Notes: generated from the letters alone by a model not told the origin. A stretch of 64,000 bases of DNA from DASXRU01 sp034665305 (GCA_034665305.1 JAXDFZ010000010.1:248001-312000), one strand, 5' to 3'; shown: positions 19,711 through 28,280, counted from the stretch's first letter. A program made the numbers and translations.

Positions 19711-19790
19711 AGGTAGCTCGCTTTAGCCTGTGTTTAGGACGAAAGAGGAGGGAATTTTGAAACGGCCGCACGCTGAAGCGAGGCTACCTG
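19711..19790. repeat. Imperfect inverted repeat overlapping the mnmA stop
   Basis: Left arm 19711-19732 (GGTAGCTCGCTTTAGCC) and right arm 19769-19790 are near-complementary. The right arm contains the mnmA stop codon and last codons. It resembles the many other hairpin elements of the window. Confidence 0.6.
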
Positions 19791-20890
19791 GTTATCCAGC
19801 CGCCGCCGACGACTTCGTCACCGCGATAAAATACCGTCGCCTGACCTGGAGTAATAGCGCGCTGCGGAAGGTCAAAAGTTACCCGCACGCGACCGTTTGG
19901 CCTGACCTCGATCGTCGCTGGTTCCGCCTGATGGCGGTACCGAACACGCACGTCAGCGCGCACTGGCACTGCCGGTTCGTCAAACGCGATCCAGTTCACA
20001 CCGGCTGCGGTGAAATCACTTCTGAGAAGCTCTTCCTCGGGGCCAACCACGATCTGGTTCTTTACCGCATCAATCGCGGAAACGTAGAGCGCGCGCTCGT
20101 GAGAAACACCGATCCCGCGCCGCTGACCGATCGTGTAGTGATGAATGCCGTCATGCTCGCCGAGATGTTTGCCCGCGGCGTCGACGATTTCCCCCGCGCC
20201 CGGCAGGCGGGCTGTGCCGCCTTCCGCCGCCAGATAGCGATCAATAAAGCCGGCGTAATCACCGTCGGGAACGAAACATATTTCCTGCGACTCCGCTTTT
20301 TCGGCTACTGCCAGATCGCTGTCGCGCGCGACTTCACGCACTTCCGGCTTCGACATTTCTCCGAGCGGAAACAACGAACGCGCCAGTTGCGCCTGGGTTA
20401 GTTCCCAGAGAAAGTAGGATTGATCTTTCTGGTGATTGCGTCCGCGGAAGAGGCGATAGCGATTGGCAGTCGCGTCATGTTCCACGCGCGCATAATGTCC
20501 GGTTGCAACTTTTTCACAGCCGAGGCTGGTAGCCAGTCGATCGAGCGAGGCGAACTTCAAACGACTGTTGCACGGCACGCAGGGAATTGGTGTCTCGCCG
20601 TCGAGGTAACTCGTCACGAACGGTTGCACCACGTCGCGCTCGAATTCGCGTTCCAGATTCAGCACATAAAATGGAAACCCGAGTTGCTCGGCCACACGTC
20701 GCGCGTCGTAAACGTCGTCCAACGAGCAGCAACGCGACGGCAGTGGTTCACCGTTCTCATCCACACTGATACCGCGGCGCTGGTTCCAGAGCTGCATCGA
20801 AAAGCCTACCAGCTCATGCCCCTCGGCCTTCAAAATCGCCGCCGCCGCGGACGAATCAACACCACCACTCATTGCTACTGCGATTTTCAT
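19784..20890 (-). CDS. mnmA: tRNA-specific 2-thiouridylase MnmA
   Basis: Catalyses sulfur transfer to U34 of tRNA-Lys, -Glu and -Gln (s2U), acting with persulfide donors. Seen: I start at the ATG at 20890, directly before the PP-loop MSGGVDSSAAAA (368 residues); the 39 codons upstream are repeat sequence, not protein. Conserved cysteines lie in PIPCVPCNSRLKFA and SQEICFVPDGDY, the pair used for persulfide chemistry. GHYARVEHD and HHYTIGQRRGIG are standard blocks. The last residues GGWITR run into an inverted repeat. Relevant substrates (Lys(TTT), Gln(TTG), Glu(TTC)) are encoded in the tRNA array at 28-34 kb. Confidence 0.95.
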   Translation of the reverse strand: MKIAVAMSGGVDSSAAAAILKAEGHELVGFSMQLWNQRRGISVDENGEPLPSRCCSLDDVYDARRVAEQLGFPFYVLNLEREFERDVVQPFVTSYLDGETPIPCVPCNSRLKFASLDRLATSLGCEKVATGHYARVEHDATANRYRLFRGRNHQKDQSYFLWELTQAQLARSLFPLGEMSKPEVREVARDSDLAVAEKAESQEICFVPDGDYAGFIDRYLAAEGGTARLPGAGEIVDAAGKHLGEHDGIHHYTIGQRRGIGVSHERALYVSAIDAVKNQIVVGPEEELLRSDFTAAGVNWIAFDEPAVPVRADVRVRYRHQAEPATIEVRPNGRVRVTFDLPQRAITPGQATVFYRGDEVVGGGWITR

Positions 20891-21000
20891 CAGTTTCGAG
20901 TTTCGAGTTATTGTCTCTAATACTCTAGAATACCGTAAAAGCGGACTAGAACCGAATTGAGGCTGAACTCGAAACCCGAACTCGAAACCCGAAACTTCTA
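20891..21000. repeat. GTTTCGAG-type inverted spacer repeat
   Basis: AGTTTCGAGTTTCGAGTTAT after the mnmA start is mirrored by AACTCGAAACCCGAACTCG and CGAAACCCGAAACTT before 21000, forming a long hairpin. Related copies are at 29222-29260, 29383-29482, 30083-30152, 32040-32117, 58690-58720 and 59675-59782. Confidence 0.75.
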
Positions 21001-21005
21001 ATCCC

Positions 21006-21812
21006 ATGCCCGAAAGAGCTATAGAAGAATATCGCGTCGCCGACGAGCCGTACTACCTGGCCGTCAGTCGCGAGATTGAATTATTCGAAGCGGCGCACGC
21101 TTCACGCCTGCCGGTGATTCTGAAAGGACCGACGGGCTGCGGCAAAACCCGTTTCGTCGAGCACATGGCGTGGCGCCTGGAACGTCCATTGATCACCGTC
21201 GCCTGTCATGAAGATCTTTCCTCAACCGATCTCGTGGGAAGGTTTCTTTTGGAAGGCGAAGAAACGATCTGGCACGATGGCCCACTGACCTCCGCAGTGC
21301 GCAATGGCGCGATCTGCTACCTCGACGAAATAGTCGAAGCGCGCAAAGACACGGTCGTTATCATCCATCCGCTCACCGATCACCGCCGCCGCCTGCCGAT
21401 TGAAAAGCGCGGCACAATTCTGGAAGCGCCGGCTGACTTCATGCTGGTCGTTTCGTACAATCCCGGCTACCAGTCGATTCTGAAGGACCTGAAACAATCG
21501 ACCCGGCAGCGGTTTGTCGCCATTGAGTTCGATTACCCGCCACCCGAAATGGAGGCGGAGATCGTTGCTCGCGAAGGAGGAGTCGATGAAGGCACGGCGC
21601 GCGATCTGGTTCTCATCGGCCAGAAAGTACGGAACCTGCGCGGCCATGGATTGGAAGAAGGAGTCTCGACCCGCTTGCTGATTTACGCGGCGCAACTAAT
21701 CGCGTTTGGCATTCCACCAATATCCGCCGCCGAAGTCGCGATGTGCTCACCTATCACCGACGACCGCGAACTGCAACGCAGCATCCGCGAGATCGTCACT
21801 ACGGTGATTTAG
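21006..21812 (+). CDS. MoxR/CbbQ-NorQ-type AAA+ ATPase
   Basis: Seen: 268 residues from ATG. Walker A GPTGCGKT at 41-48; Walker B around CYLDEI (104-109); sensor region VVSYNPGYQSILKDL; then the QSTRQRFVAIEFDYP block typical of CbbQ/NirQ/NorQ. The C-terminal helical lid is complete. Known: CbbQ and NorQ act as hexameric chaperone-like motors together with a VWA partner (CbbO/NorD) to activate metalloenzymes such as Rubisco or NO reductase. The matching VWA protein is encoded 494 nt downstream, so the two likely act together. No Rubisco or nitric-oxide-reductase gene is in the window, so the client is unknown. Confidence 0.88.
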   Translation: MPERAIEEYRVADEPYYLAVSREIELFEAAHASRLPVILKGPTGCGKTRFVEHMAWRLERPLITVACHEDLSSTDLVGRFLLEGEETIWHDGPLTSAVRNGAICYLDEIVEARKDTVVIIHPLTDHRRRLPIEKRGTILEAPADFMLVVSYNPGYQSILKDLKQSTRQRFVAIEFDYPPPEMEAEIVAREGGVDEGTARDLVLIGQKVRNLRGHGLEEGVSTRLLIYAAQLIAFGIPPISAAEVAMCSPITDDRELQRSIREIVTTVI

Positions 21813-21890
21813 CTCTCCGCAGGGCGTAATCAGTCATGTTCACGCAAAGAGATAAAACCGCCAAGTTAGCGAGACTGGTGAAACAAATGA

Positions 21891-22267
21891 ATGGAACCTC
21901 GGAGGAACTTTCGGGCTCTTGGGCCCGTTTTTGAGATTGGTAACGAGAATGACCGGATGCTCGGTCTCTTCCAGGAGTTGATGTCCAAGGGCACGAGGTT
22001 GACGCCCGAGGAGGGAGAACTCCTAACTCTATGGGTAAGTTAATGGCAGATTTTGAAGAGAAGTCATACCGTCTTAACGATGCAGAGCCGCATGAAGTCC
22101 TGCGAGAGCTAATGAGTGCGCCCGGACTGCGTCAGGGAGACCTCGCGCCGCTGCTTGGCTCAAAGGGCCGGGTCTCGGAAGTACTAAACGGCAAGCGGGC
22201 AGTTAGTAAAGCGCAAGCGAAAACTCTGGCCGATTACTTCCACGTTTCCGCGGAGTTGTTTATTTAG
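21891..22267 (+). pseudogene. HigA-like antitoxin gene split by a frameshift
   Basis: Seen: frame one reads from the ATG at 21891 through NENDRMLGLFQELMSKG and LTPEEGELLTL, then goes out of frame and hits TAA at 22041-22043. A second frame from about 22031 continues exactly where HigA-type antitoxins continue: MADFEEKSYRL, then an HTH (LRQGDLAPLLGSKGRVSEVL, NGKRAVSKAQAKTLADYFHV). A single missing base around 22029-22031 would join the two. Known: HigA antitoxins have this N-terminal helix plus XRE-type HTH. No HigB toxin is adjacent. It lies between the ATPase and VWA genes. The downstream half alone (78 residues) could still make an HTH protein. Confidence 0.65.
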
Positions 22268-22306
22268 CCTCCGACGTCTTGTGAAAATCTATCCCGTAAC
22301 CTACCA

Positions 22307-25300
22307 GTGACCGATCATTCCCAGAACAAAATCTCCGAGCCAAACCTCGAACGGGAACTTCGCGAGCATCTGCGCACGGTCAAAGGGCCTGCGGAACGGC
22401 GCACGATCGCGGGGCTGGCACGCGAGGTGGCGAAGCTGCCGCTCGACCATGCGCGTACGGCACTGGAAGTGAGCGCGTCGATCGCCGGCGTTTCCCTGCG
22501 CGCCAGCATTGAGTTTTTGCGCGCCGCGCCCACTGCCGCCCAGGTCCTGGAACCTGAAGAGCTGCGTTCCTGGGGCGAGTTGGGCCGGCGTGTGGCGATG
22601 GGCAATGTTGAAACTGCGGTCGAGTTTTTCCAGGCCGGCCTGGAGCCCCTTGAAGAGATTCCCGCTCACGTGCGGCCTTTGGTTTTTCAAATTTGCACGC
22701 GGCAATCGACGCTCTCCAGCACCGCAGCCCTGGCGACTTTTTTTACCACCGCGCCGCTGGTTGCCCGTGAAGTTCGCGATCCAGGTCTGATGACCTCGGT
22801 CTTTGAAATCGCTGCGGAGATTTCCCGGCGCTCCGCTAAGCATAGCGGTGATTTCTTAAACGCAGCTCCGCAAGTAATAAGACATCTGCAGCAGTATGAA
22901 ACTGAGCATCCGTCGAGCGCTGATGGTCAAACCGACGCGGTCACGACTGCGGCGATCGCGCTAACCGCTGCGTTCGCAGCGCGCGCGGGGGGAATTGCCA
23001 GCGATGCGTGGGCCGTAATGCCGCAGGCCATTGCCGGTCTCGACGAAGCAAATGTCCTGAAGCTTTTCCATCGCGCCGCCAGTTTTCTGGAACGCAGCGG
23101 CAGTGCCGCCATTCAACTACTGATCGCGGGCAGCGATGTGATGCGCGCGTTGCCGGAAGTCTTTGATGAGTGGATTGATTTGCTCAGCAGTGTCTCGAGC
23201 GAGGGGAACGCCAGCGTGGTTGCTTTCATTCGGGCTGGCCCGCTGTTCTTTCAAACGATTGCCGGCGGCGTGAATCGCAAACCGAGCATCACCCTGGCGC
23301 GCCGGGTTATTTCGCTGACCAAAGAAGTAGCGCGGATTGATGCCGAAGCCGCTCTGGCCTGCTTGCGCGCCAGCGGCATGGCGCTCCGGACCGTGTCGAT
23401 CGAACAGTTTGAGCGGTGGGCGCACGCGGGACTCTCGTTGGGCCCGGGGAACGCGCGGGCGCGCCGCAGCTACTACGCACTGGAAACACGCGGCAGCAAC
23501 GCAACTTTGCATAAGGGCGGCGCCGGCTTAACTCTGGAATCGATCCAGCCGCTGCTGCGTTTGTATGTGGAAGCTCTGACGGGCCAAACGGTCGAGATCG
23601 TACCGCTCGCGGCAGTGTCGGTTGAATCGCGGATTGACGATGGCCGCACCATTCACCTACCACCGGCAGTGACGGAGTTCGACGACGATGAGCTCGACTT
23701 TCGACTGTATAAAGTCCTGGCCGCACACGGCGCCGGGCAGATCGAGTTTGGCACTTACGAGCACGACAGCGACGACCTGCGCGCGGCGCAAGAAGCCATA
23801 ACAGCGCTCTACGATCCGGATGCAGATGCGTTCGCCGTAGGACAGACATTCCTGTCTGTCCCTGAATCTGAAGAACAACAACTATCAGTTCAAAAAGTGG
23901 ACAGGCAGGAATGCCTGTCCTACAAAGACGTCTTGAATCTCTTTCCCACGCCGCGGCTGGCACGGCGCATCTTCGGCACTTTGGAAAATGGACGTATTGA
24001 TCAACGCTTGCGGCGGCGCTACCGCGGCCTCGCGCGTGACCTTGATTTAATTCAGGACCATTTACGAGGCCGGCGGCCGCGAATCATCGATCTGCCCGAA
24101 GCCCTCGTCCCATTTGAGTTGCTGTTCCAGGTTACGTTGCTCGGTGGCGCACTGGACGATGCGCGCCAAATGTATGGTCAGATTATTTCCGAGTTGGAAA
24201 CCATCGTCGCCGAATACCTCACCGCCGAGGGCACGACCGTGGCTGACTCGCTGATGGCCACCAGCCGCGTGTATTCGCTGTTTCAATCGATCACTCCCGC
24301 CGACTCAGAACAACAGCTGGAGATTCCCGATGAGTCGGCGAGCGAAGATGAAGGGGAACCTCCTACTGACACTTTCAAACCGCAGGAAACTGCCGCCCAA
24401 CCGCCGCGACGCGATGCGCGCGAATTGTTCAATGCGTGGAATACCGACAACGAAGGCGACCCCGACGATCTCGATGGCAGCGAAGCCTGGAACCAGGCGC
24501 AAACCTTCGAACAGGATTTGGAGGCCGGCGAGGTCGCATATAATTATGACGAGTGGGACCGCGACCTGACCGATCATCGCGTCGGCTGGTGTCGCGTCGT
24601 GGAAAAAAAGGTCGCGCACGGCCCGCGGGCATTCGTCGAACAAACTCGCGAGCGGCATCGCGGCGCAATTTCTTCGATTCGTCATCAGTTCCAGTTGATG
24701 AAGCCGGAGAACCTGGTGCGCGTGGTCAATGAGCTCGACGGCGAAGAGTTCGATTTGAGCGCCGTCGTCGACTATGTGATCGATCGCCGCGCAGCGCGGG
24801 CCGTCGGCGGCAGCCAGCCTTCCGAACGCATTTACACGAAGCGGTTGCGACGCCGGAGAGATGTGGCAGTTTCATTCCTGCTGGATCAGTCTTCGTCGAC
24901 CGCGCGCACCATCGGGCGACATCCGTTGCAACCCTACACGCATCCGGGCCAACGCATCATTGAGATCGAGAAGGAAGGACTGGTCTTAATGAGTGAGGCG
25001 CTCGAAGCGGTGGGCGACGTTTATTCCATCAACGGGTTTACTTCCGAAGGCCGCCGTAACGTGAAGTTCTACATTGTTAAGGATTTCAATGAAACCTATT
25101 CGGACGAAGTACAAGAGCGAATAGGCGGCATTAGTTATCAAAACAACACGAGGCTGGGGGCAGCGATTCGCCATGCGGCGGCGCGTCTGGCGAAGCAGGA
25201 AGCGCGCACGCGTTTGCTGATCGTCCTTTCAGACGGCCGGCCTTACGATCACGACTACGGCGACGCGCGCTATGCCAGAGAGGACACGCGCGAAGCGTTA

Positions 25301-25465
25301 CGGCAGACGAAAAACCAGGGCATTACGCCGTTTTGCATAACCATCGATCGCGAGTCAGAAGCCGAACTGCGAGATTTGTATGGGGACGTGGGTTATACGA
25401 TCATTGACGACGTCCTGAACCTGCCTGAGCGCATGCCCGGAATCTATCGCCGGCTAACAACCTGA
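22307..25465 (+). CDS. Large VWA-domain protein (CbbO/NorD-like), with in-frame repeat insertion
   Basis: Seen: 1052 residues, GTG start. The first ~480 residues are helical repeats. Residues 511-539 are encoded exactly by an 87-bp REPIN-like element (23837-23923), keeping the frame. An acidic linker (about 670-740) follows. The C-terminal von Willebrand A domain begins near 855 with the MIDAS motif FLLDQSSSTAR and has LLIVLSDGRPYDHDYG. Known: CbbO/NorD-type VWA proteins partner CbbQ/NorQ ATPases; the MIDAS site binds Mg2+ and a client carboxylate. The gene is longer than typical NorD (~600 residues) because of its N-terminal repeat region. It probably works with the ATPase at 21006. Client unknown. 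Confidence 0.85.
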   Translation: MTDHSQNKISEPNLERELREHLRTVKGPAERRTIAGLAREVAKLPLDHARTALEVSASIAGVSLRASIEFLRAAPTAAQVLEPEELRSWGELGRRVAMGNVETAVEFFQAGLEPLEEIPAHVRPLVFQICTRQSTLSSTAALATFFTTAPLVAREVRDPGLMTSVFEIAAEISRRSAKHSGDFLNAAPQVIRHLQQYETEHPSSADGQTDAVTTAAIALTAAFAARAGGIASDAWAVMPQAIAGLDEANVLKLFHRAASFLERSGSAAIQLLIAGSDVMRALPEVFDEWIDLLSSVSSEGNASVVAFIRAGPLFFQTIAGGVNRKPSITLARRVISLTKEVARIDAEAALACLRASGMALRTVSIEQFERWAHAGLSLGPGNARARRSYYALETRGSNATLHKGGAGLTLESIQPLLRLYVEALTGQTVEIVPLAAVSVESRIDDGRTIHLPPAVTEFDDDELDFRLYKVLAAHGAGQIEFGTYEHDSDDLRAAQEAITALYDPDADAFAVGQTFLSVPESEEQQLSVQKVDRQECLSYKDVLNLFPTPRLARRIFGTLENGRIDQRLRRRYRGLARDLDLIQDHLRGRRPRIIDLPEALVPFELLFQVTLLGGALDDARQMYGQIISELETIVAEYLTAEGTTVADSLMATSRVYSLFQSITPADSEQQLEIPDESASEDEGEPPTDTFKPQETAAQPPRRDARELFNAWNTDNEGDPDDLDGSEAWNQAQTFEQDLEAGEVAYNYDEWDRDLTDHRVGWCRVVEKKVAHGPRAFVEQTRERHRGAISSIRHQFQLMKPENLVRVVNELDGEEFDLSAVVDYVIDRRAARAVGGSQPSERIYTKRLRRRRDVAVSFLLDQSSSTARTIGRHPLQPYTHPGQRIIEIEKEGLVLMSEALEAVGDVYSINGFTSEGRRNVKFYIVKDFNETYSDEVQERIGGISYQNNTRLGAAIRHAAARLAKQEARTRLLIVLSDGRPYDHDYGDARYAREDTREALRQTKNQGITPFCITIDRESEAELRDLYGDVGYTIIDDVLNLPERMPGIYRRLTT
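23837..23923. repeat. REPIN-like element inserted in frame in the VWA gene (copy 2)
   Basis: Two facing palindromes (GGACAGACATTCCTGTCTGT near 23840-23861 and GGACAGGCAGGAATGCCTGT near 23899-23919) bound by GTAG and CTAC. The length is 87 bp = 29 codons, starting on a codon boundary. It translates to VGQTFLSV...DRQECLSY. Confidence 0.9.
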
Positions 25466-25781
25466 AAATTTTCCATATGTCATTTTCCATTTCTCATTCG
25501 CAGATTCAACTTAGAAGTGCAACACCGAGTCTTCGCTCCGGCGGAGCGAGATGTTTATAGTCCCCTGCGTTCCCTATTGTTCCGCGCTCCGAAGGAGCGC
25601 AATGTCATGGTTGGTTCGCCAGCGTCCATTAATGTTTCGCTCCTAACGGAGGGAGAACTAATAAGGGCCTGCTGGTGCTATAAACATCTCGCTCCGCTGG
25701 AGCGAAGGCAGTTTCTCAAAAGTTGCACTTGAAACTTGAATCCACCAATGAGAAATGGAAAATGACATATGGAAAATCTTC
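25464..25781. mobile_element. Nested palindromic MITE-like element
   Basis: Outer arms of about 60 bp (25464-25523 and 25722-25781) are near-perfect inverted repeats containing TTTTCCATATGTCATTTTCC. Inner arms of 30 bp (25531-25560 and 25678-25707) differ by one base and contain GGAGCGAGATGTTTATAG. The centre carries further GCTCCGAAGGAGCG hairpins. No ORF of substance. The left arm starts at the stop codon of the VWA gene. Confidence 0.8.
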
Positions 25782-25821
25782 AGTTCTTTCGCACCTGACC
25801 CTTGCAGTGTAGCAGCAGCGT

Positions 25822-26559
25822 TCAATCGTCCTCGATCTGAAAGGTACCAAGCAATAACCAACGACGCGCTTCTGTCTCTCGTCCGCGCTTGGCCGCTAAC
25901 GGAGTCGTATAGTGCCAGAACGGCAATTGGTAGACCGATACGCCGCCCCGTGTATTGATGCTCACAATCTTTGCGAAATGGCCGCCCTCCGCGTACACCA
26001 GATACTGATGAGCCACGGCGTTGTTGGCGAACGTCACATGCAGATCGATGAAGCCGTGCTTCAAGACCCCATTCTCCGGATGATGGTCGTTGTGGGGTCC
26101 GGCGTAATCGCCCGGCCCGTAGCAGGAAACCTGTACACCCCACTCCGGCTCCAGCCGAAATCCGGTCACGGCTTCCGCAAACTTACGAAAACTTTCCGAA
26201 CGCATCATTTGCAGCAAACCAATTGCTTCGGCGGCTCGATATGATCGACCATCCTTTCGCCGCAGAAACGCCGTCTTAATGTGCATCGTCTTGTTCAGGC
26301 GTTCTTCGTAGTTGATCTTCATGCGGGTGATCGATTCCGGCGGAATCTTTCTTTGTTCCACCGACAGAGTCGGATAAAGCTGCCGGTCCATTACTCTGAT
26401 GCAATCATCGATCGCATCTGGTCTGATCAGATTTGCGAAATTCGCGAAATAGGCTTCCGAGTCTTTGAAAAGCGCACAGTCTCCGCGGGAGTTGCCATTG
26501 AGAATTCGCAACCCCTTGGGTGAAAGAAGGTCAGAAAATTCCGCCGGAAAACGTCGCAT
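25822..26559 (-). CDS. Putative 2-oxoglutarate/Fe(II)-dependent oxygenase
   Basis: Seen: 245 residues from ATG. The C-terminal half has a double-stranded beta-helix pattern: WGVQVSCYGPGDYAGPHNDHHPEN with a candidate H-x-D iron pair (H156, D158), a possible distal His (H216 in QLPFWHYTTP), and an Arg (232/233, ARRWLLLGTFQ) for 2-oxoglutarate. Known: prolyl-4-hydroxylase-like and PKHD-type oxygenases share this layout. The N-terminal half has no recognised motif. It is a single gene running toward the MITE at 25.5-25.8 kb. The substrate is not predictable. The exact distal His is uncertain, so the family call is moderate. Confidence 0.55.
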   Translation of the reverse strand: MRRFPAEFSDLLSPKGLRILNGNSRGDCALFKDSEAYFANFANLIRPDAIDDCIRVMDRQLYPTLSVEQRKIPPESITRMKINYEERLNKTMHIKTAFLRRKDGRSYRAAEAIGLLQMMRSESFRKFAEAVTGFRLEPEWGVQVSCYGPGDYAGPHNDHHPENGVLKHGFIDLHVTFANNAVAHQYLVYAEGGHFAKIVSINTRGGVSVYQLPFWHYTTPLAAKRGRETEARRWLLLGTFQIEDD

Positions 26560-26743
26560 AGAATGTCCTTAGGCTCTTCTAACTGCAGAGCGATTTGATC
26601 ACAACTGATGCGGGCATGAGGTCGGCTGCGGTTCGGCTCTATTCGTTAAGGTTACGTTTCGAGGAACGCGCGTAACATATTATTCGCCGTCGCTTGTGTC
26701 AATACGATTAGCGAAATCCAATGCTCAGTATGAGAGCTGATAT
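26560..26743. other. Upstream region of the oxygenase gene
   Basis: This 184-bp stretch presumably holds the promoter of the minus-strand oxygenase gene. I see no clear consensus pair, RNA gene or ORF in it. The GGAGTGCG element follows directly. Confidence 0.4.
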
Positions 26744-26850
26744 GGAGTGCGCCGGCAGAGCGAAGCGGCGACGGCGCTTTGGATATCGTGAGCTTAGCTA
26801 CCAATACAAATTCAAAGCGGTGTCGGCCGCTGCGCTCTGCCACGCACTCC
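26744..26850. repeat. GGAGTGCGCCGGCAG inverted-repeat element (copy 1)
   Basis: Left end GGAGTGCGCCGGCAGAGCG and right end CGCTCTGCCACGCACTCC are complementary. The interior has GGCGCTTTGGAT and its partner ATTCAAAGCGGTGTCGGC. Copies 2 and 3 are at 31427-31538 and 62809-62922. Confidence 0.85.
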
Positions 26851-26912
26851 AAATGGAGAGGCGGCGCTCATTGAGAATCCGTCGAAGCCTGCGGTATAGT
26901 TCTAGACCTCGC

Positions 26913-26997
26913 GGAGGGGTCGCATAATGGTAGTGCAGCGGTCTTGAAAACCGCCGTCCGAAAGGATATGCAGGTTCGAGTCCTGTCCCCTCCGCCA
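26913..26997 (+). tRNA. tRNA-Ser(TGA)
   Basis: Acceptor GGAGGGG/CCCCTCC, G73, encoded CCA. Anticodon loop CTTGAAA gives UGA. Long variable arm GTCC-GAAA-GGAT as expected for Ser. It is the only tRNA on the plus strand in this region, standing just outside the minus-strand array. A second Ser(TGA) occurs at 34598. Confidence 0.95.
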
Positions 26998-27332
26998 TTT
27001 CTTTTCCAAGGCTTGGTCCTGCCTGACCAGCGATCATCCTAAAACTCTCGATCTAAACTTCGAGGCGATGCAGGCCCCTTACCCACCCTCACCGGATGAA
27101 ACAGATCAGCACGCGGTAGTTACTTTAACGTTGCCAGGTACGCCTGTGACTTTGCTGGGCTTAGTTTGTAAGACGGGGATCGAACCCGTTGGCATGCGCC
27201 CCTGCACGCCACCATGTGAGCGCTCAAAGAGCGCAATCCAACTTAACCCAGTTGGCGGGTTGTGCTCGCTTCTGTCTCTCCCGACTACCATCTGCATCGG
27301 TGAAATCTGAGATCTATTCAAAACGCGTGACC
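26998..27332. other. Gap holding only a tRNA T-arm-like remnant
   Basis: On the minus strand near 27170-27192 a perfect T-arm (ACGGG TTCGATC CCCGT) is present, but no matching acceptor, CCA or normal anticodon arm can be assembled. I read this as a decayed tRNA. Nothing else was recognised. Confidence 0.4.
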
Positions 27333-27788
27333 TCAGATTAGTTCAGTTTGCCAGTTGAGTTCCTGAATGCGAGCGTCGAGCTCGCGATATTCCTTTGCGA
27401 GATCGTCGGCACGCTTCTGGGTTTCGGCAACATTGATTGTTGCCAGGTATTTGATTTCTGATCGCGTCAACCGGCCATGAGAAATCGAGGCATTCAGCGC
27501 CAGATCGTTGTACACCCCGCGGCGCAATGCGAGTACGTCGCGCTCAGCCAGCACATCCGAGAGTGTTTTGTTATTGGCTACGATGGTTGCCGAATTGGTT
27601 CGGTTGATTCGCTTGATCAGATCAGCAAGCTCACCCGCAACGCCCTCCAGCTCCCGCAACAGGTCCTGTGGCTTTTCGGCCGGCTTATCGCCTTCCTGGA
27701 TCTTGGCATTCGTAAGCAGCCGCGATTTCAATTGGGCGAATCGCTTCTGGCAATCAGCGCGTAGAATTAGTGCTTCTGCTAGCTTCAT
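27333..27788 (-). CDS. DIP1984-family protein
   Basis: Seen: I start at the ATG at 27788 (151 residues) because GGAGGT precedes it by 6 nt. The sequence MKLAEALILRADCQKRFAQL...NAKIQEGDKPAEKP...LIKRINRTNSATIV...ALRRGVY...TRSEIKYLATINV...DLAKEYRELDARIQELNWQTEL follows the DIP1984 family from end to end; only fragments are quoted here. It is helical and probably coiled-coil, without signal peptide. Known: the family is widespread in bacteria, often in accessory regions, with no established function. A small unknown gene lies 23 nt upstream on the same strand; both sit at the downstream end of the minus-strand tRNA array. Confidence 0.85.
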   Translation of the reverse strand: MKLAEALILRADCQKRFAQLKSRLLTNAKIQEGDKPAEKPQDLLRELEGVAGELADLIKRINRTNSATIVANNKTLSDVLAERDVLALRRGVYNDLALNASISHGRLTRSEIKYLATINVAETQKRADDLAKEYRELDARIQELNWQTELI

Positions 27789-27811
27789 CTCGTTACCTCC
27801 ATCTATGCTTA

Positions 27812-28201
27812 TCATAAGCGAAATCTCATATCGGCGAATGGCTGCGCGAGGACCTGAACATCGTCTTCATACAGCACGTAACCGGTCTTGTAACACTTGA
27901 TAGTCCGAATGAAAACGTTTCGGTCGTCAAGAATCATTGCCAGTTCACGGGCCCGGGCTAGATGTTCATGGGCCGAGCACCGGAACCAGCAAATTGCTCG
28001 GGGTGCTCGCCAACTTGATCTGAGTCGATATTCAAACGGACCTCTGAGATTCACGTTGAACCAGCCGATGAGTTCACGCACCGCGGAGTATTCGTATTCA
28101 GACGGGGCCATCTCATCGAGCAGTGCGAATGCGGCGCAGAACAGTCCCGTCGAAACGTGCGAGTTTCCATCAACTTCACTGCTGACAAAGCGCATGAACA
28201 T
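27812..28201 (-). CDS. Small unknown protein upstream of the DIP1984 gene
   Basis: Seen: 129 residues from an ATG preceded by GGGGGGTGA at a suitable distance, which supports translation. No recognised motif. The first half is mixed (SSEVDGNSHVSTGLFCAAFA, then YSAVRELIGWFNVNL). A basic Trp/Arg-rich middle has FRCSAHEHLARARELAMIL. The end (VLYEDDVQVLAQPFADMRF) looks like beta strands. There is no signal peptide or membrane segment. It lies 23 nt before the DIP1984 gene and is probably co-transcribed with it, and starts 80 nt from tRNA-Gln. Function unknown. Confidence 0.6.
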   Translation of the reverse strand: MFMRFVSSEVDGNSHVSTGLFCAAFALLDEMAPSEYEYSAVRELIGWFNVNLRGPFEYRLRSSWRAPRAICWFRCSAHEHLARARELAMILDDRNVFIRTIKCYKTGYVLYEDDVQVLAQPFADMRFRL

Positions 28202-28280
28202 AAGTCACCCCCCTTTTGACGACTCCTGCTATTCGTCAAATCACAATCGAAGTACCTTTTTGCGTTAAATGTGAATTTAT

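Noticed and set aside
21836..21934. 32-codon ORF before the HigA remnant, as a possible HigB toxin
   Set aside because: Far too short and without the toxin's conserved residues.
26721..27037. Small ORFs around tRNA-Ser(TGA)
   Set aside because: They overlap the GGAGTGCG repeat and the tRNA itself.
27165..27260. Possible tRNA on the minus strand
   Set aside because: Only the T arm is convincing; no acceptor pairing, CCA or valid anticodon loop (position 33 would be C).
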